Assembly: GCF_900104725.1 (NCBI RefSeq)
Contig: NZ_LT629758.1
Coordinates: forward strand, 7,226,001-7,290,000
Source of the DNA: Actinoplanes derwentensis
Lineage (GTDB): Bacteria > Actinomycetota > Actinomycetes > Mycobacteriales > Micromonosporaceae
Direction: 5' to 3'
Length of the DNA: 64,000 nucleotides
The position numbers were made by a program, and so were the translations under genes. Positions 1 to 10,837 of the stretch are shown in pieces (within the stretch, counting starts at the first letter, position 1; each line of letters opens with the position of its first letter). Under the pieces are notes generated by a model. That model saw only the letters and a list, made by a program, of their open reading frames with translations, had not been told where the DNA came from and ran no database searches.

Positions 1-578
1 GCGGTCATGAACACCGCCACGATGGACAGGCCCATCGCCACCTCGTACGAGATCATCTGGGCACTGGAACGCAGACCACCGAGCAGTGGGTAGGTCGAGC
101 CGGACGCCCAACCGGCGAGCACCACGCCGTAGACCGCCATCGACGAGCAGGCGAGCAGCACCAGCACCGAGACCGGCACGTCGGTGAGCTGCAACGCGGT
201 CTGCTGGCCGAACATGTTGACCACGCCGCCGAACGGGATCACCGAGAACGCGGTGAAGGCCACCGTCGCGGAGATCACCGGGGCGATGAAGTAGACCACC
301 TTGTCGGCGGTCTTCGGGATGATCTCCTCTTTGAACGGCAGTTTGATGCCGTCGGTGAGGCTCTGCAACCAGCCGTTCGGGCCAACCTGGTTGGGGCCCG
401 GCCGGACCGCCATCCGGGCCACGACCTTGCGCTCGTAAACAATCGTGAACAGCGTCAGGAGCAGCAGCAACACGAACAGGGCGAGCAACTTGACCAGCGA
501 GATCCACCAGACGTCGTTCTCGAACGTCTCCAGAGTCGGATCGACGGCGCCCGCCGTCGCCAGCACAATTCCGTTCAT
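1..578 (-). CDS. nuoH: NADH-quinone oxidoreductase subunit H (NuoH), C-terminus beyond the window
   Basis: This membrane subunit of complex I lies at the junction with the peripheral arm and helps form the quinone chamber. About 192 N-terminal residues are visible. They show a first hydrophobic helix (about residues 25-45), the conserved cytoplasmic loop [20 protein letters not shown], and further helices. The ATG overlaps the nuoG stop as ATGA, which indicates translational coupling. The family is normally about 400-450 aa, so roughly the second half lies left of the window. The remaining membrane genes (nuoI-N) would be expected there. Confidence 0.95.
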   Translation of the reverse strand, partial: MNGIVLATAGAVDPTLETFENDVWWISLVKLLALFVLLLLLTLFTIVYERKVVARMAVRPGPNQVGPNGWLQSLTDGIKLPFKEEIIPKTADKVVYFIAPVISATVAFTAFSVIPFGGVVNMFGQQTALQLTDVPVSVLVLLACSSMAVYGVVLAGWASGSTYPLLGGLRSSAQMISYEVAMGLSIVAVFMT

Positions 579-3070
579 CGAACGACCTCTTCAGCGAGGA
601 TCGGGCCGGGGACTCCGGCCGTCAGCTTGACCACCGCACCGGCGGTGACGCCGAGACTGCGCCGCACCGTCGAGCCCGGCGAGTTGGTCGGCAGCCACAC
701 CACCCGCGGCGGCAGGTCGGTGATCGCGGCCGGCAGCGTGACCGAACCACGGATCGTGCTGACCGTGACCAGGTCACCGTCGACGACCTGCAGCGACTCG
801 GCGAGGTACTTGCCGATCCGGGCCACCGGCGGCCGGGCGGTGCCGGCCAGGATCTGGTCGCCGTCGAGCAGCGAACCCAGGTCGATCAGCTGGTGCCAGG
901 TGGCGAGAACCGCCTCGTCGGCGGTGGGCTGAGCGGCACGGGCGGCCTCGGCACGCGGCCGGGACGGGCTGGACGTGCTGCCGGGCAGCGAGCCCAGTTC
1001 ACGCCGGACCGCCTGCACGTCCCCGGTACCCAGGGTGACGTCCAGCAGGTCCGCGAGCGCGTCGAGCACCCGGCCGTCGGTCATCGCGGTGCTCTTCAGC
1101 ACCGCGCCGAACGATCGGAGCCGGCCTTCCCAGTCCATGTAGGTGCCGGCCTTCTCCACGGCCGGCGCGATCGGCAGCACCACATCGGCCCGCCGGGTCA
1201 CCGAGGTCTGCCGCATCTCCAGGCTGACCAGGAACGGCACTGCGTCGAGCGCCTCCTCGGCCAGCTTCGGATCGGTCAGGTCGGCCGGGTCGACCCCGCC
1301 AACCAGCAGGGCACCCAGGGTGCCGTCGGCGGCCGCCGCGATGATCCGGTCGGTGTCCCGGCCGGGTGTGCCGGACAGCGCACCCGCGTCGGTCTTCCAG
1401 GCCAGCGACAGTTCGTTACGGGCCGCCGTGTCGGTGACCGGACGGCCACCGGGCAGCAGGTTCGGCAGGCAACCGGCGTCGATCGCGCCCCGGTCACCGG
1501 CCCGGCGCGGCACCCACGCCAGCTTCGCGCCGGTGCGGACGGCCAGGTCGGCCGCCGCGCTGAGCCCGCCCGGCACGGTGGCCAGACGCTCGCCGACGAT
1601 CAGCAGGGCACCCGGGGCGCTGAGGGCTCCGGCCACCGCGGGATCACTCTGCAGGACGTGGGCCTCGTCGCCTGGGACGGCCGCGACCAGCACGGCGCCG
1701 ACCTTTTCCAGACCCCGGCTGAGGTACGACGAGACCGCGGTCACCGTGAGCTTGCGCCGGACATGGGCCTTGCGCAGACGCAGGAAGAGAATCGGTGACT
1801 CCTCCTCCGGCTCGATGCCCACGAGCACCACCGACGGAGCGTTCTCGACCTGCTCGTACGTCACTCCGGTGGCCCCGGCGACCACAGCGGCCAGGAAGTC
1901 GGCCTCCTCCGTGGTGGACACCGGCGAGCCGGTCGCCCGGATCGGCCGAGCCCGGAAGTCGACGTCGTTGGTGCCGAGCGCGATGCGGGCGAACTTCGCG
2001 TAGGCGTACGCGTCCTCGACCGTCAGCCGGCCACCCGGAAGAACGCCGACACCACGGTCCTTCGCGGCCCGCAGACCCTCCGCCGCCGTGAACAGCGCCT
2101 CACTCCAGGAGGCTTCACGCAGCTCACCGGTGGCCGCGTCCCGGACCAGCGGCGTCATGACACGGTCGTTGGCGGTGGCGTACCGGAAGCCCCAGCGGCC
2201 CTTGTCGCAGTTCCACTCCTCGTTCACCGCCGGGTCGTCACCGGCGAGCCGGCGCAGCACCTTCCCGCGCCGGTGGTCGGTGCGCTGCGAGCAGCCGGAG
2301 GCGCAGTGCTCGCAGGCGCTCGGTGTGGAGACCAGGTCGAACGGGCGGGCCCGGAACCGGTACTGCTCGCCGGTCAGCGCGCCGACCGGGCAGATCTGGA
2401 TGGTGTTGCCGGAGAAGTACGAGTTGAAGGCGACGTCGCCCTCGCCCTCTCCCACCTGGCCGTCGCCGGTCCCCGTACCGCCGAAGAAGTCGTCTCGGTA
2501 GACGTTGATCTGCTCCCCGGACGAACGGTCCATCAGGTCGATGAACTTGTCGCCGGCGATCTCCTCGGAGAACCGGGTGCACCGCTGGCAGAGCACGCAG
2601 CGTTCCCGGTCCAGCAGCACCTGGCTGGAGATGTGGATCGGTTTCTCGTACTCCCGCTTCTCCTCCTTGAACCGGGACTCGGCACGGCCGGTGCTCATCG
2701 CCTGGTTCTGCAGCGGGCACTCACCGCCCTTGTCACAGGTCGGGCAGTCGAGCGGGTGGTTGATCAGCAGCAGCTCCATCACACCGGCCTGCGCCTTCGC
2801 GGCCACCGGCGAACTGAGATGGGTCTTCACCACCATGCCCTCGGCCACCGTCTGGGTGCAGGAGGCGATCGGCTTGCGCTGGCCCTCCACCTCGACGAGG
2901 CACTGCCGGCAGGCGCCGGCCGGGGCGAGCAGCGGGTGGTCGCAGAACCGCGGGATGGCGGTTCCCATCCGCTCGGCGACCCGGATCAGCAGCTCGCCCT
3001 TCTCCGCAGTGACCTCGACCCCGTCGATGGTGAGCTTGACGGTGTCGGTTCTCTTTTCCACGTCAGTCAT
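575..3070 (-). CDS. nuoG: NADH-quinone oxidoreductase subunit G (NuoG)
   Basis: This is the large iron-sulfur subunit of the complex I peripheral arm, 831 aa from the ATG that shares one base with the nuoF stop (TGATG). A longer in-frame ORF runs into nuoF and was not used. Cys43, Cys54, Cys57 and Cys71 form the N-terminal [2Fe-2S] site. [17 protein letters not shown] and CVLCQRC...CPVGAL give the following 4Fe-4S sites. A CEHCASGC motif followed by a distant Cys (NCDKGRWGF) matches the 4Fe-4S domain of molybdopterin oxidoreductases, so an N7-type cluster is likely. The C-terminal half is the catalytically silent molybdopterin-oxidoreductase-like fold. Confidence 0.97.
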   Translation of the reverse strand: MTDVEKRTDTVKLTIDGVEVTAEKGELLIRVAERMGTAIPRFCDHPLLAPAGACRQCLVEVEGQRKPIASCTQTVAEGMVVKTHLSSPVAAKAQAGVMELLLINHPLDCPTCDKGGECPLQNQAMSTGRAESRFKEEKREYEKPIHISSQVLLDRERCVLCQRCTRFSEEIAGDKFIDLMDRSSGEQINVYRDDFFGGTGTGDGQVGEGEGDVAFNSYFSGNTIQICPVGALTGEQYRFRARPFDLVSTPSACEHCASGCSQRTDHRRGKVLRRLAGDDPAVNEEWNCDKGRWGFRYATANDRVMTPLVRDAATGELREASWSEALFTAAEGLRAAKDRGVGVLPGGRLTVEDAYAYAKFARIALGTNDVDFRARPIRATGSPVSTTEEADFLAAVVAGATGVTYEQVENAPSVVLVGIEPEEESPILFLRLRKAHVRRKLTVTAVSSYLSRGLEKVGAVLVAAVPGDEAHVLQSDPAVAGALSAPGALLIVGERLATVPGGLSAAADLAVRTGAKLAWVPRRAGDRGAIDAGCLPNLLPGGRPVTDTAARNELSLAWKTDAGALSGTPGRDTDRIIAAAADGTLGALLVGGVDPADLTDPKLAEEALDAVPFLVSLEMRQTSVTRRADVVLPIAPAVEKAGTYMDWEGRLRSFGAVLKSTAMTDGRVLDALADLLDVTLGTGDVQAVRRELGSLPGSTSSPSRPRAEAARAAQPTADEAVLATWHQLIDLGSLLDGDQILAGTARPPVARIGKYLAESLQVVDGDLVTVSTIRGSVTLPAAITDLPPRVVWLPTNSPGSTVRRSLGVTAGAVVKLTAGVPGPILAEEVVR

Positions 3071-4386
3071 CAGTGCGCTCCTACGAGGGACTTCTCGGAG
3101 AGCCGCGGCGCGGTGCGGCCCTCGATGTAACCGAGGTAGTCGTCCCGGAACCACTTGAGCGTCGAGATGACCGGTGTCGCGGCGCCGTCACCGAGGCCGC
3201 AGAAGGACCGGCCGAAGACGTTGTCCGCGGTGTCCTGCAGCGTGTCCAGGTCGGCGACGGTGCCGTGCCCGGCGAGGATCCGCCGGTAGGTGCGGACCAT
3301 CCAGTAGTTGCCCTCACGGCACGGGGTGCACTTGCCACACGACTCGTGGTGGTAGAACTCCAGCCACCGCCACGTGTTGTAGACCGGGCAGTCCTGGTCC
3401 GAGAAGATCTGCATCGCCGTGGTGCCGAGGATCGACCCGGCCGCCGCGACACCTTCGAAGTCCATCGCGGTGTCGATGTGCTCGGCGGTCAGCAGCGGCG
3501 TCGACGATCCGCCCGGCGTCCAGAACTTCAGCTCGTGCCCCGGCTGCATCCCCCCGGCCAGCTCGATCAGCTCGCGCAGGGTGATGCCGAGGCCGCACTC
3601 GTACTGGCCCGGGTTGACCACCCGGCCGGACAGCGAATAGATCATCGGGCCGGCCGACTTCTCGGTGCCCATGCTCTTCCACCAGTCCGGACCGCCCAGC
3701 ACGATGTAGGGCACGCTGGCGATGGTCCCGACGTTGTTGACCACGGTCGGGCTGGCGTAGAGCCCGGCGATCGCCGGGAAGGGCGGCCGCAGACGGGGCT
3801 GTCCGCGGAACCCTTCCAGGGAGTCGAGGAGCGCGGTCTCCTCACCGCAGATGTACGCGCCCGCACCGCTGTGCACGACCAGGTCCAGGTTGAAGCCGGA
3901 GCCGAGGATGTTCTTTCCGAGATAACCCTTGGCGTACGCCTCCTGCACCGCGTTACGCAGCCGCCGGGCCGCGTGCACCGCCTCACCACGGATGTAGATG
4001 AACGCCCGCTCGGCCCGGATCGCGTAGGAGGCGATGATCGCGCCTTCCACCAGCGAGTGCGGGTCGTAGGTCATCAGCGGCAGGTCCTTGCAGGTGCCCG
4101 GCTCGCCCTCGTCGGCGTTGATCACCAGGTAGTGCGGCTTGCCGTCACCCTGCGGGATGAAGCCCCACTTGAGCCCGGTCGGGAACCCGGCGCCGCCGCG
4201 GCCGCGCAGTCCGGAGTCCTTGACCAGCTGGATCAGGTCGTCCGGGTGCACGTCGAGCGCCTTGCGCAGTGCGAGGTATCCGTCCAGCCGCTCGTAGACA
4301 CCGATCTGCCAGGCGTCCGGCGACAGCCAGCGCTTGGTCAGGACCGGGGTGAGCTTCTGCAGGACCTCCTGCCGTGGCTGGGTCAT
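3070..4386 (-). CDS. nuoF: NADH-quinone oxidoreductase subunit F (NuoF)
   Basis: This is the NADH- and FMN-binding subunit where electrons enter complex I; it is 438 aa, the usual length. The glycine-rich nucleotide loop [16 protein letters not shown] lies near residue 60. A second flavin/NADH segment ([12 protein letters not shown]) is present. The C-terminal [12 protein letters not shown] motif, with a later Cys in FCGLGDGA, binds the 4Fe-4S cluster N3. The start overlaps the end of nuoE by four bases (ATGA), and the stop overlaps the nuoG start by one base, so translation of E-F-G is probably coupled. Confidence 0.98.
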   Translation of the reverse strand: MTQPRQEVLQKLTPVLTKRWLSPDAWQIGVYERLDGYLALRKALDVHPDDLIQLVKDSGLRGRGGAGFPTGLKWGFIPQGDGKPHYLVINADEGEPGTCKDLPLMTYDPHSLVEGAIIASYAIRAERAFIYIRGEAVHAARRLRNAVQEAYAKGYLGKNILGSGFNLDLVVHSGAGAYICGEETALLDSLEGFRGQPRLRPPFPAIAGLYASPTVVNNVGTIASVPYIVLGGPDWWKSMGTEKSAGPMIYSLSGRVVNPGQYECGLGITLRELIELAGGMQPGHELKFWTPGGSSTPLLTAEHIDTAMDFEGVAAAGSILGTTAMQIFSDQDCPVYNTWRWLEFYHHESCGKCTPCREGNYWMVRTYRRILAGHGTVADLDTLQDTADNVFGRSFCGLGDGAATPVISTLKWFRDDYLGYIEGRTAPRLSEKSLVGAH

Positions 4387-5219
4387 TTTGTACCCTCCTT
4401 GCCGCTCGGGCGGCTGTCACCAGCGGGCTTGGCATCGGAGGCCGGCTTGTTCGCGGCCACTCCGGCTGCCTCGGCGGGGTTGGCGACCTCGTCCTTGGGC
4501 AGCGGCTTGGTCTTGGTGATCGGAGTGTCCGGATCGAACCCGGCCACCGCGACACCGTGCTCCTGGGCGAGCCGCACCCCGCGCAGGGTCGGTGCACCGG
4601 CCACCCCGTCGCCGACCGCGCCGTCCCGGGGGTCGGCGAAGCCGGCGAGCTGGAACTGCATGTCCTTCAGCGAGCAGATCCGGGCGCCGCGCGCCGGGGT
4701 CGGCCGCTGGTCCTGGCGCAGGCTCTCCACCAGCTCGACCGCGTTCTCCGGCGTGGCCTGGTCGACGGTGAAGTCGTAGTTGACCGTCACCACCGGCGCG
4801 TAGTCGCAGGCGGCGAGGCACTCCGCGTGCTCCAGCGTGATCTTGCCGTCGGCCGAGGTCTCGCCGTGACCGATGCCGAGGTGCTCGACCAGTCCGTCGT
4901 ACACCTCCTGGCCGCCCATGACGTTGCAGAGGGTGTTGGTGCAGACGCTGACCAGGTATTCGCCGGTAGGCCGGCGCTTGTACATGGTGTAGAAGGTCGC
5001 GACCGCCCCGACCTGGGCCTTGTTGATGCCGAGCAGGTCGGCGCAGAACGCCACCCCACCCGGGCTGACGAAGCCCTCCTCGGTCTGCACCAGATGCAGC
5101 AGCGGCAGCAGCGCGGAGCGCTCACGACCGGCCGGGTACCGGGCCAGGATCTCCCGGGCCGGTTCGAGGAGCTTGGCCGCCAGCGGTTCGGCGGCCGGCG
5201 AGAAGTCCACCGTTGTCAT
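4383..5219 (-). CDS. nuoE: NADH-quinone oxidoreductase subunit E (NuoE) with a long C-terminal tail
   Basis: This is the thioredoxin-fold [2Fe-2S] subunit of the NADH dehydrogenase module. The N1a ligands are Cys93, Cys98, Cys134 and Cys138 (CTNTLC and CLAAC). The protein is 278 aa against roughly 160-240 in most relatives. The extra length is a C-terminal Pro/Ala/Lys/Asp-rich tail from about residue 200 that looks disordered. The start overlaps the nuoD stop by four bases and the stop overlaps the nuoF start. The fold and ligands are directly visible; the function of the tail is unknown. Confidence 0.96.
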   Translation of the reverse strand: MTTVDFSPAAEPLAAKLLEPAREILARYPAGRERSALLPLLHLVQTEEGFVSPGGVAFCADLLGINKAQVGAVATFYTMYKRRPTGEYLVSVCTNTLCNVMGGQEVYDGLVEHLGIGHGETSADGKITLEHAECLAACDYAPVVTVNYDFTVDQATPENAVELVESLRQDQRPTPARGARICSLKDMQFQLAGFADPRDGAVGDGVAGAPTLRGVRLAQEHGVAVAGFDPDTPITKTKPLPKDEVANPAEAAGVAANKPASDAKPAGDSRPSGKEGTK

Positions 5220-6541
5220 CGGTCACACCCACCCATCACGGGATCCAGCGAGGCGCCGCCGGCGATCACGTCGGCCAGCAGGGCGCCCTCGGCCATCGCG
5301 GGGATGGCCTGGAGGTTCACGAAGCTCGGCTCGCGGTAGTGCACCCGATAGGGCTGGGTTCCACCGTCGGAGACCGCGTGTACGCCGAGCTCGCCACGCG
5401 GGTGCTCGATGGCGACATAGACTTGACCAGGCGGAACCCGGAAGCCCTCGGTCACCAGCTTGAAGTGGTGGATCAGCGACTCCATCGACTGACCCATGAT
5501 CTTCGCGACGTGTTCGAGGGAGTTGCCGAGACCGTCGGTGCCGATCGCGAGCTGCGCCGGCCAGGCGATCTTCTTGTCCTCGATCCAGATCGGCCCGGGT
5601 TTGAGCCGGTCCAGGGCCTGCTCGACGATCTTCAGCGATTCCCGGATCTCCGCCATCCGGACCAGGTAACGGCCCCAGACGTCGGCGGTGGTCGCGGTGG
5701 GCACATCGAACTCGTAGTTCTCGTAACCGCAGTACGGCATCGTCTTGCGCAGGTCCCACGGCAGGCCGGCCGAGCGCAGCACCGGGCCGGTGATCCCGAG
5801 CGCCAGGCACCCGGTCACGTCCAGCACCGCGACACCCTGGGTCCGCTGCTGCCAGATGATCTGGCCGGACAGCATCGCCTCATATTCCTTGAGCTTCTTC
5901 GGCAGGTAGACCAGGAAGTCGCGGATCTTGCGAACCGCGGACTCCGGCAGGTCCTGCGCGAGGCCGCCCGGGCGGATGTAGCCGTTGTTCATCCGCAGGC
6001 CGGAGGTCTCCTCGAAGATGTCGAGGATGTACTCCCGCTCGCGGAAGCCGTACAGCATCATCGAGATGGCGCCCAGCTCCATGCCCGTGGTCGCGAGCCA
6101 GACCAGGTGCGAGGCGATCCGCTGCAGTTCCATGAAGAGCACCCGGATGGTGTTCGTCCGCTCAGTGATCTGATCGGTGATGCCGAGGAGCTTCTCCACC
6201 GCGAGGCAGTACGCCGTCTCGTTGGACATGTTGGCGAGATAGTCCATCCGGGTCACGAAGGTGACGCCCTGGGTCCAGTTGCGGTACTCCAGGTTCTTCT
6301 CGATCCCGGTGTGCAGGTAACCGATGACCGGGCGGACCTCGGTCACCGTCTCGCCCTCGAGTTCCAGCACCAGCCGGAGCACCCCGTGGGTGGACGGGTG
6401 CTGCGGGCCCATGTTGACGACGATCTTCTCGTTGCTGAGCGGATCGACGCTGGAGGTGATGGTGTCCCAGTCGCCGCCGGTGACCGTGAAGACCCGGCCC
6501 TCGGTCGTCTCGCGCTCGGTCGCGTACTCAGATGTGGTCAC
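5216..6541 (-). CDS. nuoD: NADH-quinone oxidoreductase subunit D (NuoD)
   Basis: This is the 49-kDa-type subunit that lines the quinone-binding site at the foot of the peripheral arm. It is related to the [NiFe]-hydrogenase large subunit but lacks metal ligands. The GTG start was chosen because it overlaps the nuoC stop as GTGA; that gives 441 aa beginning [10 protein letters not shown]. The conserved N-terminal [15 protein letters not shown] and the C-terminal [15 protein letters not shown] are intact. An in-frame extension further upstream only overlaps nuoC. Confidence 0.97.
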   Translation of the reverse strand: MTTSEYATERETTEGRVFTVTGGDWDTITSSVDPLSNEKIVVNMGPQHPSTHGVLRLVLELEGETVTEVRPVIGYLHTGIEKNLEYRNWTQGVTFVTRMDYLANMSNETAYCLAVEKLLGITDQITERTNTIRVLFMELQRIASHLVWLATTGMELGAISMMLYGFREREYILDIFEETSGLRMNNGYIRPGGLAQDLPESAVRKIRDFLVYLPKKLKEYEAMLSGQIIWQQRTQGVAVLDVTGCLALGITGPVLRSAGLPWDLRKTMPYCGYENYEFDVPTATTADVWGRYLVRMAEIRESLKIVEQALDRLKPGPIWIEDKKIAWPAQLAIGTDGLGNSLEHVAKIMGQSMESLIHHFKLVTEGFRVPPGQVYVAIEHPRGELGVHAVSDGGTQPYRVHYREPSFVNLQAIPAMAEGALLADVIAGGASLDPVMGGCDR

Positions 6542-7233
6542 TGGTAGACCCTCCGCTGGTCGGGAGGCGGAATCGAGGCGCCCTTGTACTCGACGGGCAC
6601 GCCGCCGAGCGGGTAGTCCTTGCGCTGGGGGTGGCCCTCCCAGTCGTCCGGCATGAGGATCCGCGTCAGGTTCGGGTGGCCGGCGAAGACGACGCCGAAC
6701 ATGTCGTAGGCCTCGCGCTCCTGCCAGTCCGCGGTCGGGTAGATCCGGGTGACGCTCGGAACGGTGACCCCGTCGGCGACCGAGACCTCCAGGCGTACCC
6801 GGCGGCGATAGGTCATCGAAGTCAATTGATAAGCGACATGGAAACGGCGCTCGTCGGAGGCCAGATAGTCGACGACATCGACCGAGGAGCACAACTCGAA
6901 GCGCAGGGAGGCGTCGTCACGCATTACCTGACACACCTCAGCGATGTGTTCAGGGCGTACGTGAAGTGTGAGTTCCGCCCTATCCACGACCACTTTCTCG
7001 ATTGCTTCGGCAATGGCCGGATAAGCTTCCTCAAGCGCGTCGTAGACGTCGTCGAAATACCCGCCGTAGGGCCGCGGGCTGTCAAAAGCAGCAGGTCTCG
7101 GGCGGGTCAGACGACCGAAGCCGGAGACATCTCCGGTGCCCTTGACGCCGAACATGCCCTTATCCGGGGTGGTCGGCGCCTGCACTTCAGGACCCTTCGG
7201 AACGCTACCCTCGGTTCCGGCTTGAATACTCAT
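6538..7233 (-). CDS. nuoC: NADH-quinone oxidoreductase subunit C (NuoC)
   Basis: This is the 30-kDa-type subunit of the peripheral arm. The ATG that overlaps the nuoB stop (ATGA) gives 231 aa. The signature stretch [19 protein letters not shown] and the terminal [17 protein letters not shown] are clear. The first 60 or so residues (Gly/Pro/Thr-rich) are a weakly conserved extension that is common in actinobacterial NuoC. A longer upstream reading frame runs through nuoB and is not credible. Confidence 0.96.
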   Translation of the reverse strand: MSIQAGTEGSVPKGPEVQAPTTPDKGMFGVKGTGDVSGFGRLTRPRPAAFDSPRPYGGYFDDVYDALEEAYPAIAEAIEKVVVDRAELTLHVRPEHIAEVCQVMRDDASLRFELCSSVDVVDYLASDERRFHVAYQLTSMTYRRRVRLEVSVADGVTVPSVTRIYPTADWQEREAYDMFGVVFAGHPNLTRILMPDDWEGHPQRKDYPLGGVPVEYKGASIPPPDQRRVYQ

Positions 7234-7901
7234 TTGTGAACCTCCCGCAAATGCGGCTGGAGTTTCATCCAGTTCTCGATCCGCAATTGCTCTTCGCGTC
7301 CCTCTTTCACGGCCTGAGTCCATTCCGCGCGGCGGACCTTGTCCACGCGGTAGGACGACGGCATGGCTCCCGGCGCGACGATCGGAACTCGGCCCTCGGC
7401 CTGCCGAGCTTCGAGCATCTTTCGGCCGTTGGGACCGAGTGGTGCCGCCATGACCTTCTCGCGCATCTTGAGGATCGCGTCGATCAGCATCTCGGGTCGA
7501 GGCGGACAACCGGGTAGGTAGATGTCGACCGGAACGATGTGGTCGACGCCTTGAACGATGGCGTAGTTGTTGAACATGCCGCCGGACGAGGCACAGACGC
7601 CCATCGAGATCACCGAGCGCGGCTCGGGCATCTGGTCGTAGATCTGCCGGACCACCGGAGCCATCTTCTGGCTGACCCGGCCGGCCACGATCATCAGGTC
7701 GGCCTGTCGAGGCGAGGCGCGGAAGACCTCCATGCCCCACCGGCCCAGGTCATAGTGCGGGCCGCCGGAGGCCATCATTTCGATGGCACAGCAGGCGAGA
7801 CCGAAGGTGGCGCCCCAGAAGGATGACTTCCGGGCGTAGTTGGAGAGTTTCTCCACGCTCGTCAGCAGGATGCCGGCCGGGAGTTTCTCTTCGATTCCCA
7901 T
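7230..7901 (-). CDS. nuoB: NADH-quinone oxidoreductase subunit B (NuoB)
   Basis: This subunit carries cluster N2, the last iron-sulfur centre before quinone. It is 223 aa. The tandem cysteines Cys37-Cys38 ([10 protein letters not shown]), the Cys in MGVCASSGG and the Cys in [10 protein letters not shown] supply the four N2 ligands. The gene follows nuoA after only six bases and overlaps nuoC. The C-terminus is longer than in E. coli and charged, as is usual for the group. Confidence 0.98.
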   Translation of the reverse strand: MGIEEKLPAGILLTSVEKLSNYARKSSFWGATFGLACCAIEMMASGGPHYDLGRWGMEVFRASPRQADLMIVAGRVSQKMAPVVRQIYDQMPEPRSVISMGVCASSGGMFNNYAIVQGVDHIVPVDIYLPGCPPRPEMLIDAILKMREKVMAAPLGPNGRKMLEARQAEGRVPIVAPGAMPSSYRVDKVRRAEWTQAVKEGREEQLRIENWMKLQPHLREVHK

Positions 7902-7907
7902 GTCGCA

Positions 7908-8273
7908 TCAGTCCCAGTTCAGGCCGCCACGTCGCCACACGTACGCGTAGGCGATGAAGACGGTGAGGATGAAGAGGACCATCTCCACGAACCCGAAGAG
8001 GCCGAGCGCGTCGAACGACACGGCCCACGGGTAGAGGAAGATCGTCTCGATGTCGAAGATGATGAAGAGCATCGCGGTGAGGTAGAACTTCACCGGGAAT
8101 CGCCCGCCACCGATCGGTTGCGGCGCCGGCTCGATCCCGCACTCATAGGCGTCGAGCTTCGCGCGGTTGAAGCGCTTGGGCCCGACGATGGGCGCGATGG
8201 ACACCGAGAACAACGCGAACAGGGCGCCTAAAATCAGCAACCCGACGATCGGGACATAAGGGTTGATCGTCAT
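7908..8273 (-). CDS. nuoA: NADH-quinone oxidoreductase subunit A (NuoA)
   Basis: This small membrane subunit of complex I is the first gene of the operon. It is 121 aa with three hydrophobic helices. The conserved loop KLDAYECGIEPAPQP contains the Cys used in the active/deactive transition of the family. GGRFPVKFYLTAMLFIIFD follows. The ATG has a GGGAG ribosome-binding site. The 86 bases upstream, before the menJ-like gene, are the likely place for the nuo promoter; no unambiguous -35/-10 pair is visible. Confidence 0.97.
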   Translation of the reverse strand: MTINPYVPIVGLLILGALFALFSVSIAPIVGPKRFNRAKLDAYECGIEPAPQPIGGGRFPVKFYLTAMLFIIFDIETIFLYPWAVSFDALGLFGFVEMVLFILTVFIAYAYVWRRGGLNWD

Positions 8274-8359
8274 GTCTACTCCCGTACGACTGTTAGCCGC
8301 TTCACACTAGTTAATGTGGTTTTGCAGTCCTTTGGTCGGGGTACCCTTTTCGTCCAGAT

Positions 8360-9655
8360 TCAGACGGAGGGCGCCACCTTGGTCAGGCCGTTGATGATGC
8401 GATCCATGGCGTCGCCACCCCGGGGGTCGGTGAGGTTGGCCAGGAGTTTGAGGACGAACTTCATGAGCAGCGGCTGAGGCATGCCGTACTTGGTGGCGAC
8501 CCGCATGATCTGCGGATTGCCGATCAGCTTCACGAAGATCCCACCGATCCGGTAATAACCACCGAACCGGAGACTCAATTCGGCGGGGTACGCCTGGAGC
8601 GCGCGCTCGCGCTCGGGACCCGCGGGACGGGCCAGCGCCTGCACGGCCACCTCGGCCGCCATCTCGCCGGACTCCATCGCGTACGCGATGCCCTCGCCGT
8701 TCATCGGATTGACCATGCCGCCGGAGTCGCCGACCAGCATCACACCGCGGGTGTAGTGCGGCACCCGGTTGAAGCCCATCGGGAGTGCGGCACCCAGCGT
8801 GGGACCGTCCGCGTTGGCCTCGTCACGCAGCCCCCACTCCTCGGGGGTGCTGCCCAGCCAGTCGGTCAGCAGGTTCCGGTAGTTCGTCTTGCCGAAGGCG
8901 TCCGACGAGTTCAGGATGCCCAGCCCGACGTTGACCCGGCCGTCACCGAGCCCGAAGATCCACCCGTAACCGGGGAGGAGCCGGCCCGGGTCCTGCGCGC
9001 TGCGCAGCTCCAGCCAGGACTCCAGGTAGTCGTCATCGGCCTTGACCGCCGAGTGGTAGTAGCGCCGGACCGCAACACCGAGCGGCCGGTCGTCACGCTT
9101 GGCCAGGCCGAGAGCCAGCGGGAACTTGCCGGAGACGCCGTCCGCGGAGATCACCAGCGGGGCCAGGAACCGGACCGGCTCCTTGTCCGCGCCGATCTTG
9201 GCCTCGACACCGGTCACGTATCCGTCGTCGTTCAGGATCGGCCCGGTGACGTTGACTCCGGTGCGCAGCAGCGCGCCCGCCTCGACCGCCTGCCTGGCCA
9301 GCAGGTCGTCGAAGTCCATCCGGGTCCGGACCAGGCCGTAGTTCGGGAAGCTGGCGAGCTCGGGCCAGTCCAGTTCCAGCCGAACGCCGCCGCCGATCAC
9401 GCGCAGGCCCTTATTTTGGAGCCAGCCCGCCTTCTCCGAGGTGTCGATGCCCATCCGAACGAGCTGGCGCACCGCGCGGGGCGTGAGCCCGTCGCCGCAG
9501 ACCTTCTCGCGGGGAAACTCGGTCTTCTCCAGCAGCAGCACCCGCACACCATGACGAGCCAGGTGATAGGCGGCCGCTGAACCGCCCGGGCCGGCACCGA
9601 CCACGATCACGTCTGCCTCGTCACCGACGGGCCCACTAGCTACGTGGTCGCTCAC
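8360..9655 (-). CDS. menJ: geranylgeranyl-reductase-family flavoprotein, probable menaquinone reductase (MenJ-like)
   Basis: This is an FAD-dependent reductase of 431 aa that probably saturates one isoprene unit of the menaquinone side chain. The N-terminal Rossmann motif VIVVGAGPGGSAAAYHLA is followed by the family signature FPREKVCGDGLTPRAV, and by GDSGGMVNPMNGEGI near residue 305. Geranylgeranyl reductases of archaeal lipid synthesis share these motifs, but the position between menG and nuoA points to quinone. The GTG start has GGAGG upstream. The substrate is inferred from family and context. Confidence 0.85.
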   Translation of the reverse strand: MSDHVASGPVGDEADVIVVGAGPGGSAAAYHLARHGVRVLLLEKTEFPREKVCGDGLTPRAVRQLVRMGIDTSEKAGWLQNKGLRVIGGGVRLELDWPELASFPNYGLVRTRMDFDDLLARQAVEAGALLRTGVNVTGPILNDDGYVTGVEAKIGADKEPVRFLAPLVISADGVSGKFPLALGLAKRDDRPLGVAVRRYYHSAVKADDDYLESWLELRSAQDPGRLLPGYGWIFGLGDGRVNVGLGILNSSDAFGKTNYRNLLTDWLGSTPEEWGLRDEANADGPTLGAALPMGFNRVPHYTRGVMLVGDSGGMVNPMNGEGIAYAMESGEMAAEVAVQALARPAGPERERALQAYPAELSLRFGGYYRIGGIFVKLIGNPQIMRVATKYGMPQPLLMKFVLKLLANLTDPRGGDAMDRIINGLTKVAPSV

Positions 9656-9745
9656 GGTCCAACCTCCGTCTCGCCGGACGCTCGTGAATTAGTTCACAAG
9701 CATGCCTCGATCGGAGTGTATGCCGACAATCGAAGATCTTTGCGC

Positions 9746-9759
9746 TTAGGTTCGCCTAA
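9746..9759. promoter_or_regulatory. iron-box-like inverted repeat upstream of the menJ-like gene
   Basis: TTAGG-TTCG-CCTAA is a perfect 5-bp inverted repeat resembling the central part of DtxR/IdeR iron boxes (consensus half TTAGGTTAG). A second inverted repeat, GTGAA-TTAG-TTCAC at 9684-9697, lies closer to the start. Both are in the 118-base gap upstream of menJ on the minus strand. Regulation by iron is an inference from the motif only. Confidence 0.35.
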
Positions 9760-9773
9760 TTGTTTCGACAGGA

Positions 9774-10034
9774 CTAACGGCCCTGCTCAGGTGCCCGAAG
9801 GACGCGGTCCGCCACGCCGAGTGCCGGACCGTCAAGGTGCTGCCGGATCGTTCCGCCCATCGCCTGGTCGAGCGCCACGATCAATCCCTCCACCAGGTCC
9901 TGCGCAAGATCGGGGTCCTCGGCTGCGACCATCCGGAGCCGGCTGGCCAGCTCCATGGCGCGGCGCTCATCCGCTTCCCCCTCGTCGATCGCGAGGTCGA
10001 TGTCCGTGTCGTCGAGCTGCCCGATATCAGTCAT
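9774..10034 (-). CDS. small acidic protein, unknown function
   Basis: This is an 86-aa acidic, helix-forming protein from the ATG beginning MTDIGQLDDTD. It has no membrane segment, cysteine pair or recognisable motif. A longer in-frame ORF upstream would run into menG and lacks coding character. It lies between menG and menJ on the same strand, 41 bases after menG, so it is probably part of the menaquinone-nuo transcription group. I do not recognise the family; the acidic, Leu-heptad-like sequence could suit a protein-protein contact role. Confidence 0.6.
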   Translation of the reverse strand: MTDIGQLDDTDIDLAIDEGEADERRAMELASRLRMVAAEDPDLAQDLVEGLIVALDQAMGGTIRQHLDGPALGVADRVLRAPEQGR

Positions 10035-10075
10035 GAATCGAGCTAAACAGTGCTTTTGGTCGCTTGTCGGCGTTT

Positions 10076-10771
10076 TTAGACTCTCGTAGCCCGATGGAGG
10101 GCCACGATTCCGCCGGTGAGGTTCCGCCAGCCCACCCGATCCCACTCCCCGGAGCCCGCGATCACGTCGGCCAGACCCTGCTGATCCGGCCAGGCCCGGA
10201 TGGACTCGATCAGATAGACGTACGCCTCCGGGTTGCTCGCCACCGCCCGCGCCACCCCCGGCAGGGACCGCATCAGGTACTGCAGGTACAGCGTGCGGAA
10301 GGCCTTATTGGTCGGGTGACTGAATTCGCACACCACCAGCCGGCCGCCCGGACGGGTCACCCGAGCGAACTCACGCAGCGCAGCGGTGGTGTCGACGACA
10401 TTACGCAGAGCGAGCGAGATGGTGACCGCGTCGAAGGTGTTGTCCGCGAACGGCAGCTTCAGCGCATCCCCGGCGAGCAACGGCACCTCGGCCCGAACCT
10501 GACGACCCGCCCGCAGCATCCCCACCGAGATGTCCGCGCCGACGGCGAACGCCCCGGACCGGGCCAGCTCCTCGGTGGAGACCCCGGTGCCGGCCCCCAC
10601 GTCCAGGACCCGCTCCCCCGGCCGGAGCCCGAGCGCGGCCCGGGTTGCGCGGCGCCAGCCACGGTCCTGCCCGAAGGAGATCACGGTGTTGGTCAGGTCG
10701 TACCGATGGGCCACGCCGTCGAACATCTCGGCGACCTCATGCGGCTGCTTGTCCAGGTCTGCGCGTGTCAC
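10076..10771 (-). CDS. menG: demethylmenaquinone methyltransferase (MenG/UbiE)
   Basis: This enzyme performs the last core step of menaquinone synthesis, SAM-dependent C-methylation of demethylmenaquinone. It is 231 aa from a GTG that gives [18 protein letters not shown]. The SAM motif [16 protein letters not shown], the UbiE-specific [13 protein letters not shown] near the N-terminus and the motif around [14 protein letters not shown] are visible. Neighbouring mqnC and mqnA show that the quinone is made by the futalosine pathway. A longer frame that starts upstream would include the hairpin at 10804-10837 and is not supported. Confidence 0.94.
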   Translation of the reverse strand: MTRADLDKQPHEVAEMFDGVAHRYDLTNTVISFGQDRGWRRATRAALGLRPGERVLDVGAGTGVSTEELARSGAFAVGADISVGMLRAGRQVRAEVPLLAGDALKLPFADNTFDAVTISLALRNVVDTTAALREFARVTRPGGRLVVCEFSHPTNKAFRTLYLQYLMRSLPGVARAVASNPEAYVYLIESIRAWPDQQGLADVIAGSGEWDRVGWRNLTGGIVALHRATRV

Positions 10772-10803
10772 GCTCCCGATCGTCCCACCCGGGACGCCAA
10801 ACA

Positions 10804-10837
10804 GCGCGGGCGGGATGGTTTCCCATCCCGCCCGCGC
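10804..10837. other. perfect 15-bp hairpin just upstream of menG
   Basis: Arms 10804-10818 and 10823-10837 are perfect complements around a 4-base loop, and the stem is almost all G/C. On the minus strand a TATATATAAC stretch (about 10842-10852) that could be a -10 element precedes it, so the hairpin would sit at the 5' end of the menG leader. It has no strong T tract on either side. It could equally be the distal terminator of mqnC transcription. Confidence 0.7.

Noticed and set aside
575..3154. Longer start for nuoG (859 codons)
   Set aside because: The extra 28 residues come from an alternative frame of nuoF. The ATG at 3070 forms the TGATG overlap used throughout the operon.
5213..6547. 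444-codon plus-strand frame opposite nuoD
   Set aside because: It is antisense to a clear nuoD, with low-complexity His/Arg/Gly translation and no motif.
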